DNA of 38,198 nucleotides from Oscillospiraceae bacterium (GTDB lineage: Bacteria > Bacillota > Clostridia > Oscillospirales > Acutalibacteraceae). The translations under genes and the position numbers were made by a program. Shown piece after piece: positions 21,374 through 29,520 of the stretch (positions are counted from its first letter, which is position 1; each line of letters opens with the position of its first letter). The notes beneath the pieces were generated by a model. That model did not search any database and had not been told where the DNA came from. It was given only the letters and a program-made list of their open reading frames with translations. The stretch covers positions 1-38,198 of the forward strand of contig JAISJQ010000033.1 of NCBI GenBank assembly GCA_031261445.1, in the 5' to 3' direction.

Positions 21374-21928
21374 ATGGCTGACACAAAATGGTATGTGGTG
21401 CACACTTATTCCGGCTACGAGAATAAGGTGGCCGTGAACATCGAAACAATGGTCGAAAACCGGGGGATGCAGGATCAGATCCAAGAAGTCCGCGTGCCCA
21501 CGGAATGGGTCACCGTTGTGAAAGATGGCAAAGAGCGCGAGGTTGAGCAAAAGATCTTCCCCAGCTATGTGCTCGTGAAGTGCGCGACGCATATTGACGC
21601 AGGCGGCCAGATTAAAATGAGCGACTCCGCTTGGTACGTCATCCGCAACACGCGCGGCGTGACGGGCTTTGTGGGCCCTGACAGCAAGGCTACGCCCCTG
21701 AGCGATGAAGACGTTGCGGCGTTGGGCGTGGAGAGCAAGAATAAGGTCACGGTCAACTACAAGGTCGGCGACATCGTCAACCTCACCGATCCCTCCTTCG
21801 AGGGCATGTTCGGGACGGTCAAAGAGATTGACCTGAAGAACAAGACCGTTTCCGTGGAAGTCACCGCGGCGTTTGGCAAGTCGAGCATCTGGACGCTCTC
21901 GCTCAGCCAAGTTGCCCCATTCGATTAG
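21374..21928 (+). CDS. nusG: Transcription termination/antitermination protein NusG
   Basis: Binds RNA polymerase and couples transcription to translation. 184 residues: NGN domain beginning KWYVVHTYSGYENKVAVNIE with EQKIFPSYVLVK and WYVIRNTRGVTGFVG, and a C-terminal KOW domain (GDIVNLTDPSFEGMFGTVKE). The ATG at 21374 follows GACGGAGGAATAC, 11 bases after the secE stop. The TAG stop is the first word of a GATTAGGCATTAGGGATT repeat. Confidence 0.97.
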   Translation: MADTKWYVVHTYSGYENKVAVNIETMVENRGMQDQIQEVRVPTEWVTVVKDGKEREVEQKIFPSYVLVKCATHIDAGGQIKMSDSAWYVIRNTRGVTGFVGPDSKATPLSDEDVAALGVESKNKVTVNYKVGDIVNLTDPSFEGMFGTVKEIDLKNKTVSVEVTAAFGKSSIWTLSLSQVAPFD

Positions 21929-22085
21929 GCATTAGGGATTGGGTGTTAGGGGTTCGTTCAGCCCCGACATCTAAGACCTCAATATGCATCTAGAGGATAT
22001 TTTTTAGATCAAAAGATTTTAGTTTTGCTTGCACGGTTTAGTTGCAACATCTAATATCTAGTATCTAAAATCTAAAATCTAGATC
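21926..22085. repeat. GGATTGGG/TTAGGG words and a family B tract between nusG and rplK
   Basis: TTAGGCATTAGGGATTGGG and GTGTTAGGGG words (21926-21952) are followed by CTAGAGG, TCTAAAATCTAAAATCTAGAT words (21980-22085). They interrupt one of the most conserved gene junctions in bacteria. Confidence 0.6.
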
Positions 22086-22118
22086 GTGGGAGGAATGTAC
22101 TGCATTCCGCCATACCAC
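22086..22118 (+). promoter_or_regulatory. Hairpin leader of rplK, candidate L1-binding regulatory site
   Basis: GTGG (22086-22089) pairs with CCAC (22115-22118) and GGAATG (22092-22097) with CATTCC (22103-22108), leaving an internal loop. A GTGGGAGG ... ACCAC hairpin just before rplK is a common layout in Firmicutes where L1 represses its own operon. The assignment rests on position and shape. Confidence 0.5.
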
Positions 22119-22139
22119 ATTAGACAAGGAGAATCCAAC

Positions 22140-22565
22140 ATGGCACAGAAAGTCACAGGCTTTATCAAGCTGCAAATTCCGGCCGGTAAAGCAACCCCCG
22201 CACCGCCCGTCGGTCCGGCGCTCGGTCAGCACGGCGTGAACATCATGGCGTTCACCAAAGACTTCAACGAGCGCACGAAGAACGACGTTGGCCTCATCAT
22301 CCCCGTGGTCATCACGGTGTATGCCGACCGCTCGTTCACCTTCATCACCAAAACTCCGCCCGCCCCCGTGCTCATCAAAAAAGCACTGGGCATTGAGAGT
22401 GGCTCTGGTGTGCCCAACAAGACCAAAGTGGGCACGATCACCCGCCAGCAGTTGCAACAGATCGCCGAGCAGAAAATGCCCGACCTGAACGCCGCCTCGC
22501 TGGACGCCGCCATCAGCATGATCGCTGGCACCGCCCGTTCCATGGGCGTTGTCGTCGAAGATTAA
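22140..22565 (+). CDS. rplK: Ribosomal protein L11
   Basis: Forms the GTPase-associated centre with 23S rRNA. 141 residues, standard, starting [20 protein letters not shown] and containing [22 protein letters not shown] and the rRNA-binding C-terminal domain ([18 protein letters not shown] ... [11 protein letters not shown]). The ATG at 22140 follows ACAAGGAGAATCCAAC. It is followed 13 bases on by rplA. Confidence 0.97.
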   Translation: MAQKVTGFIKLQIPAGKATPAPPVGPALGQHGVNIMAFTKDFNERTKNDVGLIIPVVITVYADRSFTFITKTPPAPVLIKKALGIESGSGVPNKTKVGTITRQQLQQIAEQKMPDLNAASLDAAISMIAGTARSMGVVVED

Positions 22566-22578
22566 GGGGGAGTAGACG

Positions 22579-23280
22579 ATGAAATTCGGAAAAAAATACA
22601 CAGACGTCGCCAAGCTCGTGGATCGCGCAACGCTGTATGATCCCAAAGACGCGCTGGAACTGGTCGTGAAGACGAAGACCTCCACGAAAATGGACGAGAC
22701 CGTGGAATGCCACGTCCGTCTGGGCGTCGATAGCCGCCACGCCGACCAACAAGTGCGCGGCGCAGTGGTGCTCCCCAACGGCACTGGCCGTAGCGTGCGC
22801 GTGGCCGTGTTCGCCAAAGGCGACGAAGAAAAAGCCGCCAAAGAGGCCGGCGCAGAAATCGTGGGCGCAGAGGACTTGGTGGCACAGATTCAGGGCGGGT
22901 TCATGGACTTTGACGTGTGCATTGCCGCGCCCAACATGATGGGTCTGGTGGGTCGTTTGGGTAAGGTGCTGGGCCCCCGTGGCCTGATGCCCTCCCCGAA
23001 AGCGGGCACAGTGACCCCGGACGTTGCCCGTGCCGTCACCGAGGCGAAAGCCGGTAAAATCGAGTACCGCCTAGACAAAACGAACATCATCCACTGCCCC
23101 ATCGGCAAGGTGAGCTTCGGTTCGGAAAAGCTCCAGGAGAACTTCGACACCCTGCTCGAGGCCATCATCAAGGCCAAGCCGTCCGCCGCCAAGGGCACAT
23201 ACATCCGCTCCTGCGTGCTGGCGTGCACCTTTGGCCCGGGCGTCAAAATCAACGCGGCGCGTTTGGGCACTGCGGCATAG
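22579..23280 (+). CDS. rplA: Ribosomal protein L1
   Basis: L1-stalk protein and, in many bacteria, repressor of the L11-L1 mRNA. 233 residues with [57 protein letters not shown] and the closing [19 protein letters not shown]. The ATG follows GGGGGAGTAGACG. The operon ends here: a terminator follows within 25 bases, so rplJ and rplL must lie elsewhere, unlike the common order. Confidence 0.97.
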   Translation: MKFGKKYTDVAKLVDRATLYDPKDALELVVKTKTSTKMDETVECHVRLGVDSRHADQQVRGAVVLPNGTGRSVRVAVFAKGDEEKAAKEAGAEIVGAEDLVAQIQGGFMDFDVCIAAPNMMGLVGRLGKVLGPRGLMPSPKAGTVTPDVARAVTEAKAGKIEYRLDKTNIIHCPIGKVSFGSEKLQENFDTLLEAIIKAKPSAAKGTYIRSCVLACTFGPGVKINAARLGTAA

Positions 23281-23291
23281 ACCAAATCTGC

Positions 23292-23594
23292 TTACAACAA
23301 AGCCGTCTGCTCTTGTGAGGAGGCGGTTTTCGTTTGCGCACTGCGCTTTGCGCGCTCTTCCTGCTCGATGACCTCTTTGATGCACCAAAACAGCGAGAAG
23401 CCCAGCACCGCCAAAATGCACGAAAACAGTACGTTTTCCATGAACACGGACGCGAGCGTCGCCCACAAGCCCGCCACCAAAAAGACCCACCAACAGCGTT
23501 TGCTGAAGACCCGCTCCGCCCAGACCACCACGGGGTGCAGGATGCCGATGAGGGCGAAGGTTGCCATGCCCGCAAAAATACCTTGAAAATTCAT
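23292..23594 (-). CDS. DUF4491-type small membrane protein
   Basis: 100 residues with about four hydrophobic segments (IFAGMATFALIGILHPVVVWAE at about 5-26, WWVFLVAGLWATLASVFM, VLFSCILAVLGFSLFWCIKE) and a charged tail. The opening MNFQGIFAGMATFALIGIFHP-like pattern with HP and WAE is that of DUF4491 proteins of unknown function. ATG 23594 follows GGAGGCAACAC. Its last codons share DNA with the rplA terminator of the opposite strand. Confidence 0.72.
   Translation of the reverse strand: MNFQGIFAGMATFALIGILHPVVVWAERVFSKRCWWVFLVAGLWATLASVFMENVLFSCILAVLGFSLFWCIKEVIEQEERAKRSAQTKTASSQEQTALL
23303..23330 (+). terminator. Intrinsic terminator of rplK-rplA
   Basis: CCGTCTGCTC (23303-23312), loop TTGT, GAGGAGGCGG (23317-23326), then TTTTCGTTT. 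One mismatch and one G-U pair are present in the stem. It lies inside the coding end of the convergent membrane protein gene. Confidence 0.65.
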
Positions 23595-23668
23595 GTGTTG
23601 CCTCCTTGTCTTGCACCCATTATGGGCACTTTTTCGCGGCAATAATCAGAAAAAAGCGCGTTGGGGTC

Positions 23669-23697
23669 TTGCAATTTCTGGGCAAATATGCTACAAT
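23669..23697 (+). promoter_or_regulatory. SigA promoter of the Rrf2 regulator
   Basis: TTGCAA (23669-23674), 17 bases, TACAAT (23692-23697), with TGC before the -10 box. Confidence 0.7.
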
Positions 23698-23740
23698 ACT
23701 GATAGGCAAACTAGATTTTCCTTTGTGCGGAGGCAAACAC

Positions 23741-24175
23741 ATGAAAATTTCCACACGCGGACGCTATGCCACGCGGATGTTGCTGGATTTGGCGCAACAT
23801 TTGGGCGGCGGCTATGTTGCCCTCAAAGACATCGCCGAGCGGCAGGACATCAGCAAAAAATATCTGGAGCAAATCATTCCGCTGTTGCGCAAAGCGGGCA
23901 TTTTGCACACAACGCGCGGCTTTCAGGGCGGCTACATGCTGGCCAAGCAACCGGGCGACATCACAATGGGCGAAATTTTGCGCGTGACAGAGGGCAGCCT
24001 TGCCCCCGTCGCTTGTCTAGAAGACGAGAGCGGCGTGGTCTGCGTGCGCAGTGCGGATTGCCCCACGCTCCCGGTGTGGGTCGGCCTGCAAAAAGTGATG
24101 AGCGAATATCTGGACGGCATCACACTGGAAGACCTCATGACCCAAACGGGGCATGGCGACGACTACGTCATCTAA
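23741..24175 (+). CDS. Rrf2 family transcriptional regulator
   Basis: 144 residues. The winged helix starts MKISTRGRYATRMLLDLA and includes LKDIAERQDISKKYLEQIIPLLRKAGI and the wing RGFQGGYMLAK. Three cysteines (about 92, 101 and 107, in ACLEDESGVVC and SADCPTL) lie where IscR/NsrR-type members bind an iron-sulfur cluster, so it may sense redox state, iron or NO. No isc or suf genes are next to it; it shares a strand with the secreted hydrolase downstream, 20 bases away. The ATG follows GCGGAGGCAAACAC. Confidence 0.9.
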   Translation: MKISTRGRYATRMLLDLAQHLGGGYVALKDIAERQDISKKYLEQIIPLLRKAGILHTTRGFQGGYMLAKQPGDITMGEILRVTEGSLAPVACLEDESGVVCVRSADCPTLPVWVGLQKVMSEYLDGITLEDLMTQTGHGDDYVI

Positions 24176-24195
24176 ACTTTTTAGAGGAGAAATCG

Positions 24196-25137
24196 ATGAA
24201 AATGAAAAAAATCCTTAGTCTGTTGCTCGCCCTCGTGCTTGTGTGCACAATGATTTTGCCAGCTGTGGCCGCCACGCCCAAAAAGAATGCTCTCTTTCTG
24301 GGCGATTCCATCGCCGCGGGTGCAACGCTACAAAACGCCGACGAAGCCTGCTACGGCGCGATTTTGGCGAACACCATCGGCTATAGCTACACCAACGATG
24401 CGCAGTCCGGCCGGACGACCAGCGCACTGCTGACCCGCCTGTCCAACCCCGATGTGCAAAAGCTTGTGCGCAAGGCGAACCTGATTTCCATCTCCATCGG
24501 CGGCAATGATTTTCTGCTCAGCAACATCCTTGAAATTGTGGTCAAAGCCGCGCTCCTGAACGATTATACGAAGCTCGACGAGTTGGTCGCCAGAGCCGCC
24601 GACAACATCACCGCTATTGTGAAAAAAGTGCGCACGCTCAATCCCAGCGCCGTGCTGGTTTTACAAACGGTCTACAACCCGCAGTTTGGCCCTCTACGTG
24701 AGACATTTCAGCTGGGGCTGGATCGCCTGAACGACGCGTTGCGTGCGATTCAGAAAAAGAATCCGAAGAGCTTTACGCTGGTGGACGTGGTAAAGGCGTT
24801 TGGTGAGGACAAAAGCTTGATCGCCGTGGACGGCATACACCCCAGCGCCGCCGGGCAAAAAGTGATTGCTGAAACCATATTGACCACCCTGCGCACGCTT
24901 GGCGTGACCACGAAAAAGGCGGTCGCCCAGCCTGAAGAGGGAATAGACAGTTCGCGCCTGCGCATGGTCGTGGACTTTGCGGTCTACATCGGTCTGCAGT
25001 TCTATGATCTGACGCTCAGCACGCTGGGCATCACAGAACGCCCCGACTGGTACAAAACGCGCGTCACAAAGCTTGCGCAAACCTTCCACATCAATGTCTC
25101 AGAATTCAGCATTATCAGCATGTTAACACTGGAATAA
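24196..25137 (+). CDS. Secreted SGNH/GDSL hydrolase
   Basis: 313 residues with a signal peptide (about 1-26: MKMKKILSLLLALVLVCTMI, then PAVAA). SGNH blocks: GDSIAAG with the catalytic Ser (block I), ISIGGNDFLL with Gly and Asn (block III), and DGIHPSAAG with Asp and His (block V). Likely an extracellular esterase or lipase; the substrate is unknown. About 70 C-terminal residues beyond the domain are not recognised. ATG 24196 follows TTAGAGGAGAAATCG; it lies 20 bases after the Rrf2 gene and a strong terminator follows. Confidence 0.88.
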   Translation: MKMKKILSLLLALVLVCTMILPAVAATPKKNALFLGDSIAAGATLQNADEACYGAILANTIGYSYTNDAQSGRTTSALLTRLSNPDVQKLVRKANLISISIGGNDFLLSNILEIVVKAALLNDYTKLDELVARAADNITAIVKKVRTLNPSAVLVLQTVYNPQFGPLRETFQLGLDRLNDALRAIQKKNPKSFTLVDVVKAFGEDKSLIAVDGIHPSAAGQKVIAETILTTLRTLGVTTKKAVAQPEEGIDSSRLRMVVDFAVYIGLQFYDLTLSTLGITERPDWYKTRVTKLAQTFHINVSEFSIISMLTLE

Positions 25138-25145
25138 TCATCACA

Positions 25146-25174
25146 AAACCGCCGTGGATTTCCACGGCGGTTTT
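25146..25174. terminator. Bidirectional terminator between the SGNH hydrolase gene and metF
   Basis: AAAACCGCCGTGGA, TT loop, TCCACGGCGGTTTT: a perfect long stem with T runs on both strands, serving both convergent genes. Confidence 0.9.
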
Positions 25175-25193
25175 ATCGTGCGCAGAAAGATTT

Positions 25194-26054
25194 TTAGAGG
25201 ATTTCCGACAGACTTTCCATAATTGTCTGCGCCACGTCGGGCTTGTTCATGGTGTAGATGTGCACGCCGCGCACGCCGTTGACCACCAAATCGAGGATCT
25301 GCCCGATGGCGTATTGCACCCCCGCCTGATAGAGCGCCTCGGGCTTGTCGCCAAATTTGTCCAGTAGCGACACCAAATCCGGCGGCAGAGACGCGCCGGA
25401 GAGCGCGATCATCCGCGCCACCTGCCCCGAGCTGGTGATGGGCATAATCCCCGCCGTCACGGGCACGTCGATCCCGAGCGCCAGTGCTTTGTAGAGAAAA
25501 CGATAGAGCACGTTGTTGTCAAAAAACATCTGCGTGCACAGGAACTGCACGCCGCTATCCACTTTTTCGCGCAGATGCTGCAGATCCACACGGTGGGACG
25601 CGCTCTCTGGATGCCCTTCCGGGTAGCAAGCCGCGCCCGTGCAGAATCCGCCGAAGGCCGCAATGTCCTCCACCAATTCTGCCGCGTAGCGGTAATCCGT
25701 GGGCGTGCCGAGCGAGCCCGCTGGTATGTCGCCGCGCAGTGCCAGCACGTTTTCAATGCCCGCCGCGCGCAGTTCCGTCAAGCGTTCGTAGACCTCTGCG
25801 CGGGTGGACGACACGCAACTTAAGTGCGCCAGCGCGGTGGTGTTCAGCTCGTTTTGCACATACTGCGCGATGGCACAGGTGTTGCGGCTCGTCCCGCCGC
25901 CCGCGCCGTAGGTGACGGAAATATAGTGCGGTGCTAGCGCGCTGAGCTTTTGCACGGCCGCCTGCACGGAATCAAACGCAGTGCTCGCCTTGGGTGGGAA
26001 CACCTCAAAGCTGACCGTCAAATCGTTCTGCGCAAAGAGTTGACTGATGAACAT
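25194..26054 (-). CDS. metF: 5,10-methylenetetrahydrofolate reductase
   Basis: FAD enzyme that makes 5-methyltetrahydrofolate for methionine synthesis. 286 residues, normal. Visible: VSFEVFPPKAS with the catalytic Glu (about 15-25), YISVTYGAGGGTS, ENVLALRGD, GAACYPEGHPES, QFLCTQMFFDN and GIMPITSSGQ. The ATG at 26054 has only a poor ribosome binding site (GGGGTAAATT). It is transcribed alone from a clear promoter; no SAM riboswitch was recognised in its short leader. Confidence 0.95.
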   Translation of the reverse strand: MFISQLFAQNDLTVSFEVFPPKASTAFDSVQAAVQKLSALAPHYISVTYGAGGGTSRNTCAIAQYVQNELNTTALAHLSCVSSTRAEVYERLTELRAAGIENVLALRGDIPAGSLGTPTDYRYAAELVEDIAAFGGFCTGAACYPEGHPESASHRVDLQHLREKVDSGVQFLCTQMFFDNNVLYRFLYKALALGIDVPVTAGIMPITSSGQVARMIALSGASLPPDLVSLLDKFGDKPEALYQAGVQYAIGQILDLVVNGVRGVHIYTMNKPDVAQTIMESLSEIL

Positions 26055-26082
26055 AATTTACCCCGCTGGTTTGTGTGGACAA

Positions 26083-26111
26083 AGTATAGCAGATTTTCGC
26101 GCAAAATACAA
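26083..26111 (-). promoter_or_regulatory. SigA promoter of metF
   Basis: Minus strand TTGTAT (26106-26111), 17 bases, TATACT (26083-26088), with TGC before the -10 box. Confidence 0.7.
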
Positions 26112-26140
26112 GATTGCCCAAGAATGCCAAGAATTTGGTC

Positions 26141-26169
26141 TTGCCAAAGCCCCCGCAATCTGTTACAAT
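26141..26169 (+). promoter_or_regulatory. SigA promoter of the 85-residue membrane protein
   Basis: TTGCCA (26141-26146), 17 bases, TACAAT (26164-26169), with TGT before the -10 box. Divergent from the metF promoter. Confidence 0.65.
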
Positions 26170-26198
26170 GCAGATGAACGATGCAAAAGGGCGGGCAC

Positions 26199-26456
26199 AT
26201 GCGCACAGCACTGGGAAAAATTGTGGAAGATCTCTGCGCCCTGCGTCCGGTGACGCGGGTGCTGTTATGGGTCGGTTTTGCGCTGGGCTTTGTGGGCACG
26301 CTGACGGCGTGGGTGCTGGTGATTTGCGCCGGGCGACTGGGCGAGTATTGGGGACTGCAGTTCTTGGCCGACGAGGTCAATGCCGCCGTGCGCCAGTGCG
26401 TGTTCATTCTGGGGCTCGGCGCGGTACTCAGCGAGTGCGCACAGTTAGAGCTGTGA
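26199..26456 (+). CDS. Small two-helix membrane protein, unknown
   Basis: 85 residues starting MRTALGKIVEDLCALRPVTR, with two hydrophobic segments (about 21-45, VLLWVGFALGFVGTLTAWVL, and about 65-80). No family recognised. ATG 26199 is preferred to 26181 because AAAAGGGCGGGCAC then acts as ribosome binding site. It has its own promoter and its end overlaps the convergent glycerophosphotransferase-like gene by 12 bases. Confidence 0.6.
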   Translation: MRTALGKIVEDLCALRPVTRVLLWVGFALGFVGTLTAWVLVICAGRLGEYWGLQFLADEVNAAVRQCVFILGLGAVLSECAQLEL

Positions 26457-27563
26457 CAAAAAATGCGACACAATGCGTGCCGTGTTTTCTCTGTCTGCTT
26501 TTTCGACATATTTTTCGCGAAAGCGCGTGAGCCGTGTTGTCGCATAGGGCACGGACTCTGCCGCGTGCAGTAGCGCGGAAAAATCGGTAAAGACACAGCC
26601 GGGCATCTCCTGCTCGATGTCGATGTTCAGTCCCTGATTGTGGCGATAGTCCGCAAGATCCGGTACATAAAAATACAGCGGCTTGCCCGCCAGCGAGGCC
26701 TCAATGGCGCTGGCCGAATAATCCGTCACGATGATGTCCGCCAGCCCCAACAGGTTGTGCGTGGCTTGGTGCGTCAGTGCCACATCGGGCGGCGCGGCGG
26801 GAATGGCATCGTTGGGGTGCACCCGCACGATGAGCTTGTAGCGCGTGCGGTCGAGCACCTTCAGTAGCGGCTGCAGGTTCAGCGGCTGCCCTTTGCGGAA
26901 GGTGGGCAGGTACAGAATCGTCGTCATGCCGCGCCACGTGGGGTGATCGGCATAGATCGCCTCGCGCAGCGTCTCGTCCTCCGCCAGACGCAAAATTTCG
27001 TCAACACGCGGCATTCCCAGCACGGGGATTTTCTCCGTTGGTGCACGGAAAGCCGCCGCATAAACACGCTGGGTTTCTGCGGACGCGCAGGGGATGAACG
27101 TGTAGTTTTCGTGCATCCGCCAGCGCGTGGCGTCGGCGCGGGTGTGCCCGTCTCTCTTGCCCACGGCCTGCCAGCCAAACTGCTTCACCGCGCCCAAGGC
27201 GTGCCAGAGTTGCACCGCCACGAAGCCGCGGCGTTGCCTAAATAAGCTGAGCGGAATGCACTGACCGTCCACAAAACAGCCCCGCGCCCGCGCCAAATCC
27301 AGCGTGGGACGGATGAGGGCGAGAAAGTCGCCGAGCGAGCCCGTGCCGTCGCCCGACAGACGGCGGTAGTGCGTTTTTTGGCGCAGATGGGGCGCACGCC
27401 GCGCCAACTCTTCCTGCACCAAGCGCAAATCCAGCGGCGCATCGCTCTGGCGGCTGAGGAAAATCACCTTGTCTTGCACAGGCAAACAGCGCACGAGGCG
27501 ATACGCCACCCGCGCCAGCGCAATCAGAATGTCAAAAAAACAAGATTTCATGAAGCCTCTCAT
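26445..27563 (-). CDS. CDP-glycerol glycerophosphotransferase-like protein (TagB/TagF type)
   Basis: 372 residues. An N-terminal hydrophobic stretch (about 5-25) suggests membrane association. The catalytic domain shows VQLWHALGAVKQFGW (conserved His), NYTFIPCASAETQRVYAAAF, LGMPRVDEI, ILYLPTFRKG, RVHPND and IIVTDYSASAIEASL, all typical of CDP-glycerol:poly(glycerophosphate) transferases that build teichoic acid-like polymers. Other wall polymer genes are absent, so the product is unknown. ATG 27563 overlaps the upstream hydrolase stop by four bases, so the pair is coupled. Confidence 0.88.
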   Translation of the reverse strand: MRGFMKSCFFDILIALARVAYRLVRCLPVQDKVIFLSRQSDAPLDLRLVQEELARRAPHLRQKTHYRRLSGDGTGSLGDFLALIRPTLDLARARGCFVDGQCIPLSLFRQRRGFVAVQLWHALGAVKQFGWQAVGKRDGHTRADATRWRMHENYTFIPCASAETQRVYAAAFRAPTEKIPVLGMPRVDEILRLAEDETLREAIYADHPTWRGMTTILYLPTFRKGQPLNLQPLLKVLDRTRYKLIVRVHPNDAIPAAPPDVALTHQATHNLLGLADIIVTDYSASAIEASLAGKPLYFYVPDLADYRHNQGLNIDIEQEMPGCVFTDFSALLHAAESVPYATTRLTRFREKYVEKADRENTARIVSHFLSQL

Positions 27564-28528
27564 CTACTGACTGCGGGAATACGCGCGTCTAGGTGCTCTT
27601 CGATGAACTCCGTCACCGCTTTATTATACCCCGCCGGGTCAACATAGTAGCTGAACGCGTGGATTGCGCCGGGCACGATGAACAGGCGTTTGGGCGTGGG
27701 GCAGGCCTCGTAGAGCTCATAGGCAAAGCGCGTGGGGACGTATCTGTCGTCCTCCCCGTGGATAAACAGCACAGGGCACTGGGCATTCGCCATGCCGCCC
27801 AGCGGGTCGCTTTGGTGCCACGAAAACCCCGCAAAGAGCTGTTGCAACAGGTGCGCGATGGGGTAGGCCGGCAAGAACAGCGGCTCGAAGTCGCCGAAGA
27901 GGAAGCGTCCCGCGTCGCGCAGTTCGCGCTTTTCGCAGGAGAAGCCGCAGTCCTCAATGATGAGCTTGACCTGCGGCGGCGGATTGTGCTCGTTGGCCAG
28001 CAACACCGTGGCCGCGCCCATGGAGATGCCGTGCAGGATGACCTCGATGTCCTCGCCGTAACGCGCCACCAGCCAGTCCACCCAGAGTAGCACGTTCGGC
28101 CAATCCAGCGCGGCAAAGCCGATCCATTTGCCCTCGCTGCGGCCATGTCCGCGGTGGTCGGGCAGGAGGATGTTGTAGCCCAGCGTGTCGTGATAAAAGG
28201 GTGTGATGTGAGCGAATTCGCTCAGCCCGTTGGCGTGGTGACCGTGGCAGGGGATGACAAAACGGCGCGTTTCTTTGTCGGCGGGCAAGTACCACGCGCG
28301 AAGCGTTAGCCCGTCGGCGCTTTGAATATGCACGTCTTCGGGGTTCAGCGCCATGAAACGCTCGGCGTTTAGTTTGCGCAGTTTGGCGCGCTCGACATGT
28401 TCGGGCGTTTTGGGCGTGCCCTCTTTGCGCACGGGCACGCAGAGCATCCAAAACGTCACAACGCCCATGATGAACTCCAGCAGAATGACCAGCCCTAGCA
28501 CGCCGAGCAAAATGTTGATTCCGCCCAT
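27560..28528 (-). CDS. Membrane-anchored alpha/beta hydrolase
   Basis: 322 residues with an N-terminal helix (about 4-30, INILLGVLGLVILLEFIMGV). The fold shows CHGHHANG (oxyanion side), DHRGHGRSEG, the nucleophile elbow GISMGA (Ser), VLFIHGEDDRYVP (Asp) and GAIHAFSYY (His): a full triad of the YqkD/DUF-type serine hydrolases. Coupled to the glycerophosphotransferase-like gene, it may act on the envelope, which is an inference. ATG 28528 follows GTTGGGGGAGACTT. Confidence 0.88.
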   Translation of the reverse strand: MGGINILLGVLGLVILLEFIMGVVTFWMLCVPVRKEGTPKTPEHVERAKLRKLNAERFMALNPEDVHIQSADGLTLRAWYLPADKETRRFVIPCHGHHANGLSEFAHITPFYHDTLGYNILLPDHRGHGRSEGKWIGFAALDWPNVLLWVDWLVARYGEDIEVILHGISMGAATVLLANEHNPPPQVKLIIEDCGFSCEKRELRDAGRFLFGDFEPLFLPAYPIAHLLQQLFAGFSWHQSDPLGGMANAQCPVLFIHGEDDRYVPTRFAYELYEACPTPKRLFIVPGAIHAFSYYVDPAGYNKAVTEFIEEHLDARIPAVSR

Positions 28529-28592
28529 AAGTCTCCCCCAACCATTGCATTTGATAGCAGAATGATACCACATTTGCCCCGAAAATGCAAGC

Positions 28593-28621
28593 TTGCATGT
28601 TGCGCGGGAATGTGCTATACT
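28593..28621 (+). promoter_or_regulatory. SigA promoter of the lipoprotein gene
   Basis: TTGCAT (28593-28598), 17 bases, TATACT (28616-28621), with TGC before the -10 box. Confidence 0.7.
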
Positions 28622-28651
28622 CTATATAGTTTGGATTCGTGGAGGTGGACG

Positions 28652-29476
28652 ATGAAGAGAATCGTTGTTTCTTTGCTTTGCATTGCCCTCCTGCTGGGCA
28701 GCTTGAATGCCTGTGTGATTGTGCCCGGCTCTCGGGAGGAGAGCACCACCCCCGACCCCACCACTGTCCCGACAACCACCACCGCACCCCCAACCACCCA
28801 ACTCGTAACCACCCGCCCGCCTGTCACAACGCCGTTTGTGTACACCGGCCCGGCGGTCTATCGCGCCCTGTTGCGGGAGTATCATGAGGCGGTGTACAAT
28901 GCTTTGCGCGGAAATGGTAGGAAACGGGACACGGAAGTGAACACGCTAGTTTTTGAGATATCCTACTGGGAAAGTCTCAATGACGTGCCGCCGGGTGCGG
29001 AAATGTTCGGCTACGCCATTGAGGACATTAATCATGACGGCGTTGATGAGCTGGTCATCATGTCCAAAAACTATAACATTGTTGGACTATACGCGGTCGT
29101 GAAGAATCAAGCCACTGTGGTTGAGCTTTTTACAAACAGATTCAAATGCAAGATACTGGCAGACGGTACAATCTACATCGCTGCGAGCAGTGGTGCGATG
29201 GATAATGAAAATGCTCGATGCATATTGCGTAAAGATGCGCTGTATGTTCTCGATGCGATCAGTAGTCAAAGCGGCGTAAAAGACGAAGCAAATGGTGTTG
29301 TATTCCACAAAACAGTAGAGGATAAAAAGAAAAAAATCACTGAAGAGCAGTACGAAAAAGCCTTGAAGGACTATCCGTCTTGGGGATACGTTCCTGAAAG
29401 GAAAACCACCACCTGTTACGGCACAAACCCTGCCAAAGAATCTGGCTTGAGATTTATCCCAATTATTGCCCCGTAA
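28652..29476 (+). CDS. Lipoprotein with Thr/Pro linker, unknown domain
   Basis: 274 residues. Signal with lipobox (LLLGSLNAC, Cys at about 18), then a Thr/Pro-rich linker (about 28-65, TTVPTTTTAPPTTQLVTTRP), then a folded part of unknown family. DINHDGVDELVI (about 130) is a calcium-loop-like DxNxDGxxE stretch as in dockerin/VCBS-type modules. ATG 28652 follows TGGAGGTGGACG. The 3' half has more A+T and less biased codons than nearby genes, possibly of foreign origin. Confidence 0.75.
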   Translation: MKRIVVSLLCIALLLGSLNACVIVPGSREESTTPDPTTVPTTTTAPPTTQLVTTRPPVTTPFVYTGPAVYRALLREYHEAVYNALRGNGRKRDTEVNTLVFEISYWESLNDVPPGAEMFGYAIEDINHDGVDELVIMSKNYNIVGLYAVVKNQATVVELFTNRFKCKILADGTIYIAASSGAMDNENARCILRKDALYVLDAISSQSGVKDEANGVVFHKTVEDKKKKITEEQYEKALKDYPSWGYVPERKTTTCYGTNPAKESGLRFIPIIAP

Positions 29477-29520
29477 ATGCAGGCGCATTTGTGCAAAACG
29501 ACAAAACCGCCGCGCTGGGG

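Noticed and set aside
25194-26140. SAM riboswitch upstream of metF
   Set aside because: The leader from the promoter to the ATG is only about 25 bases, too short for any known SAM riboswitch.
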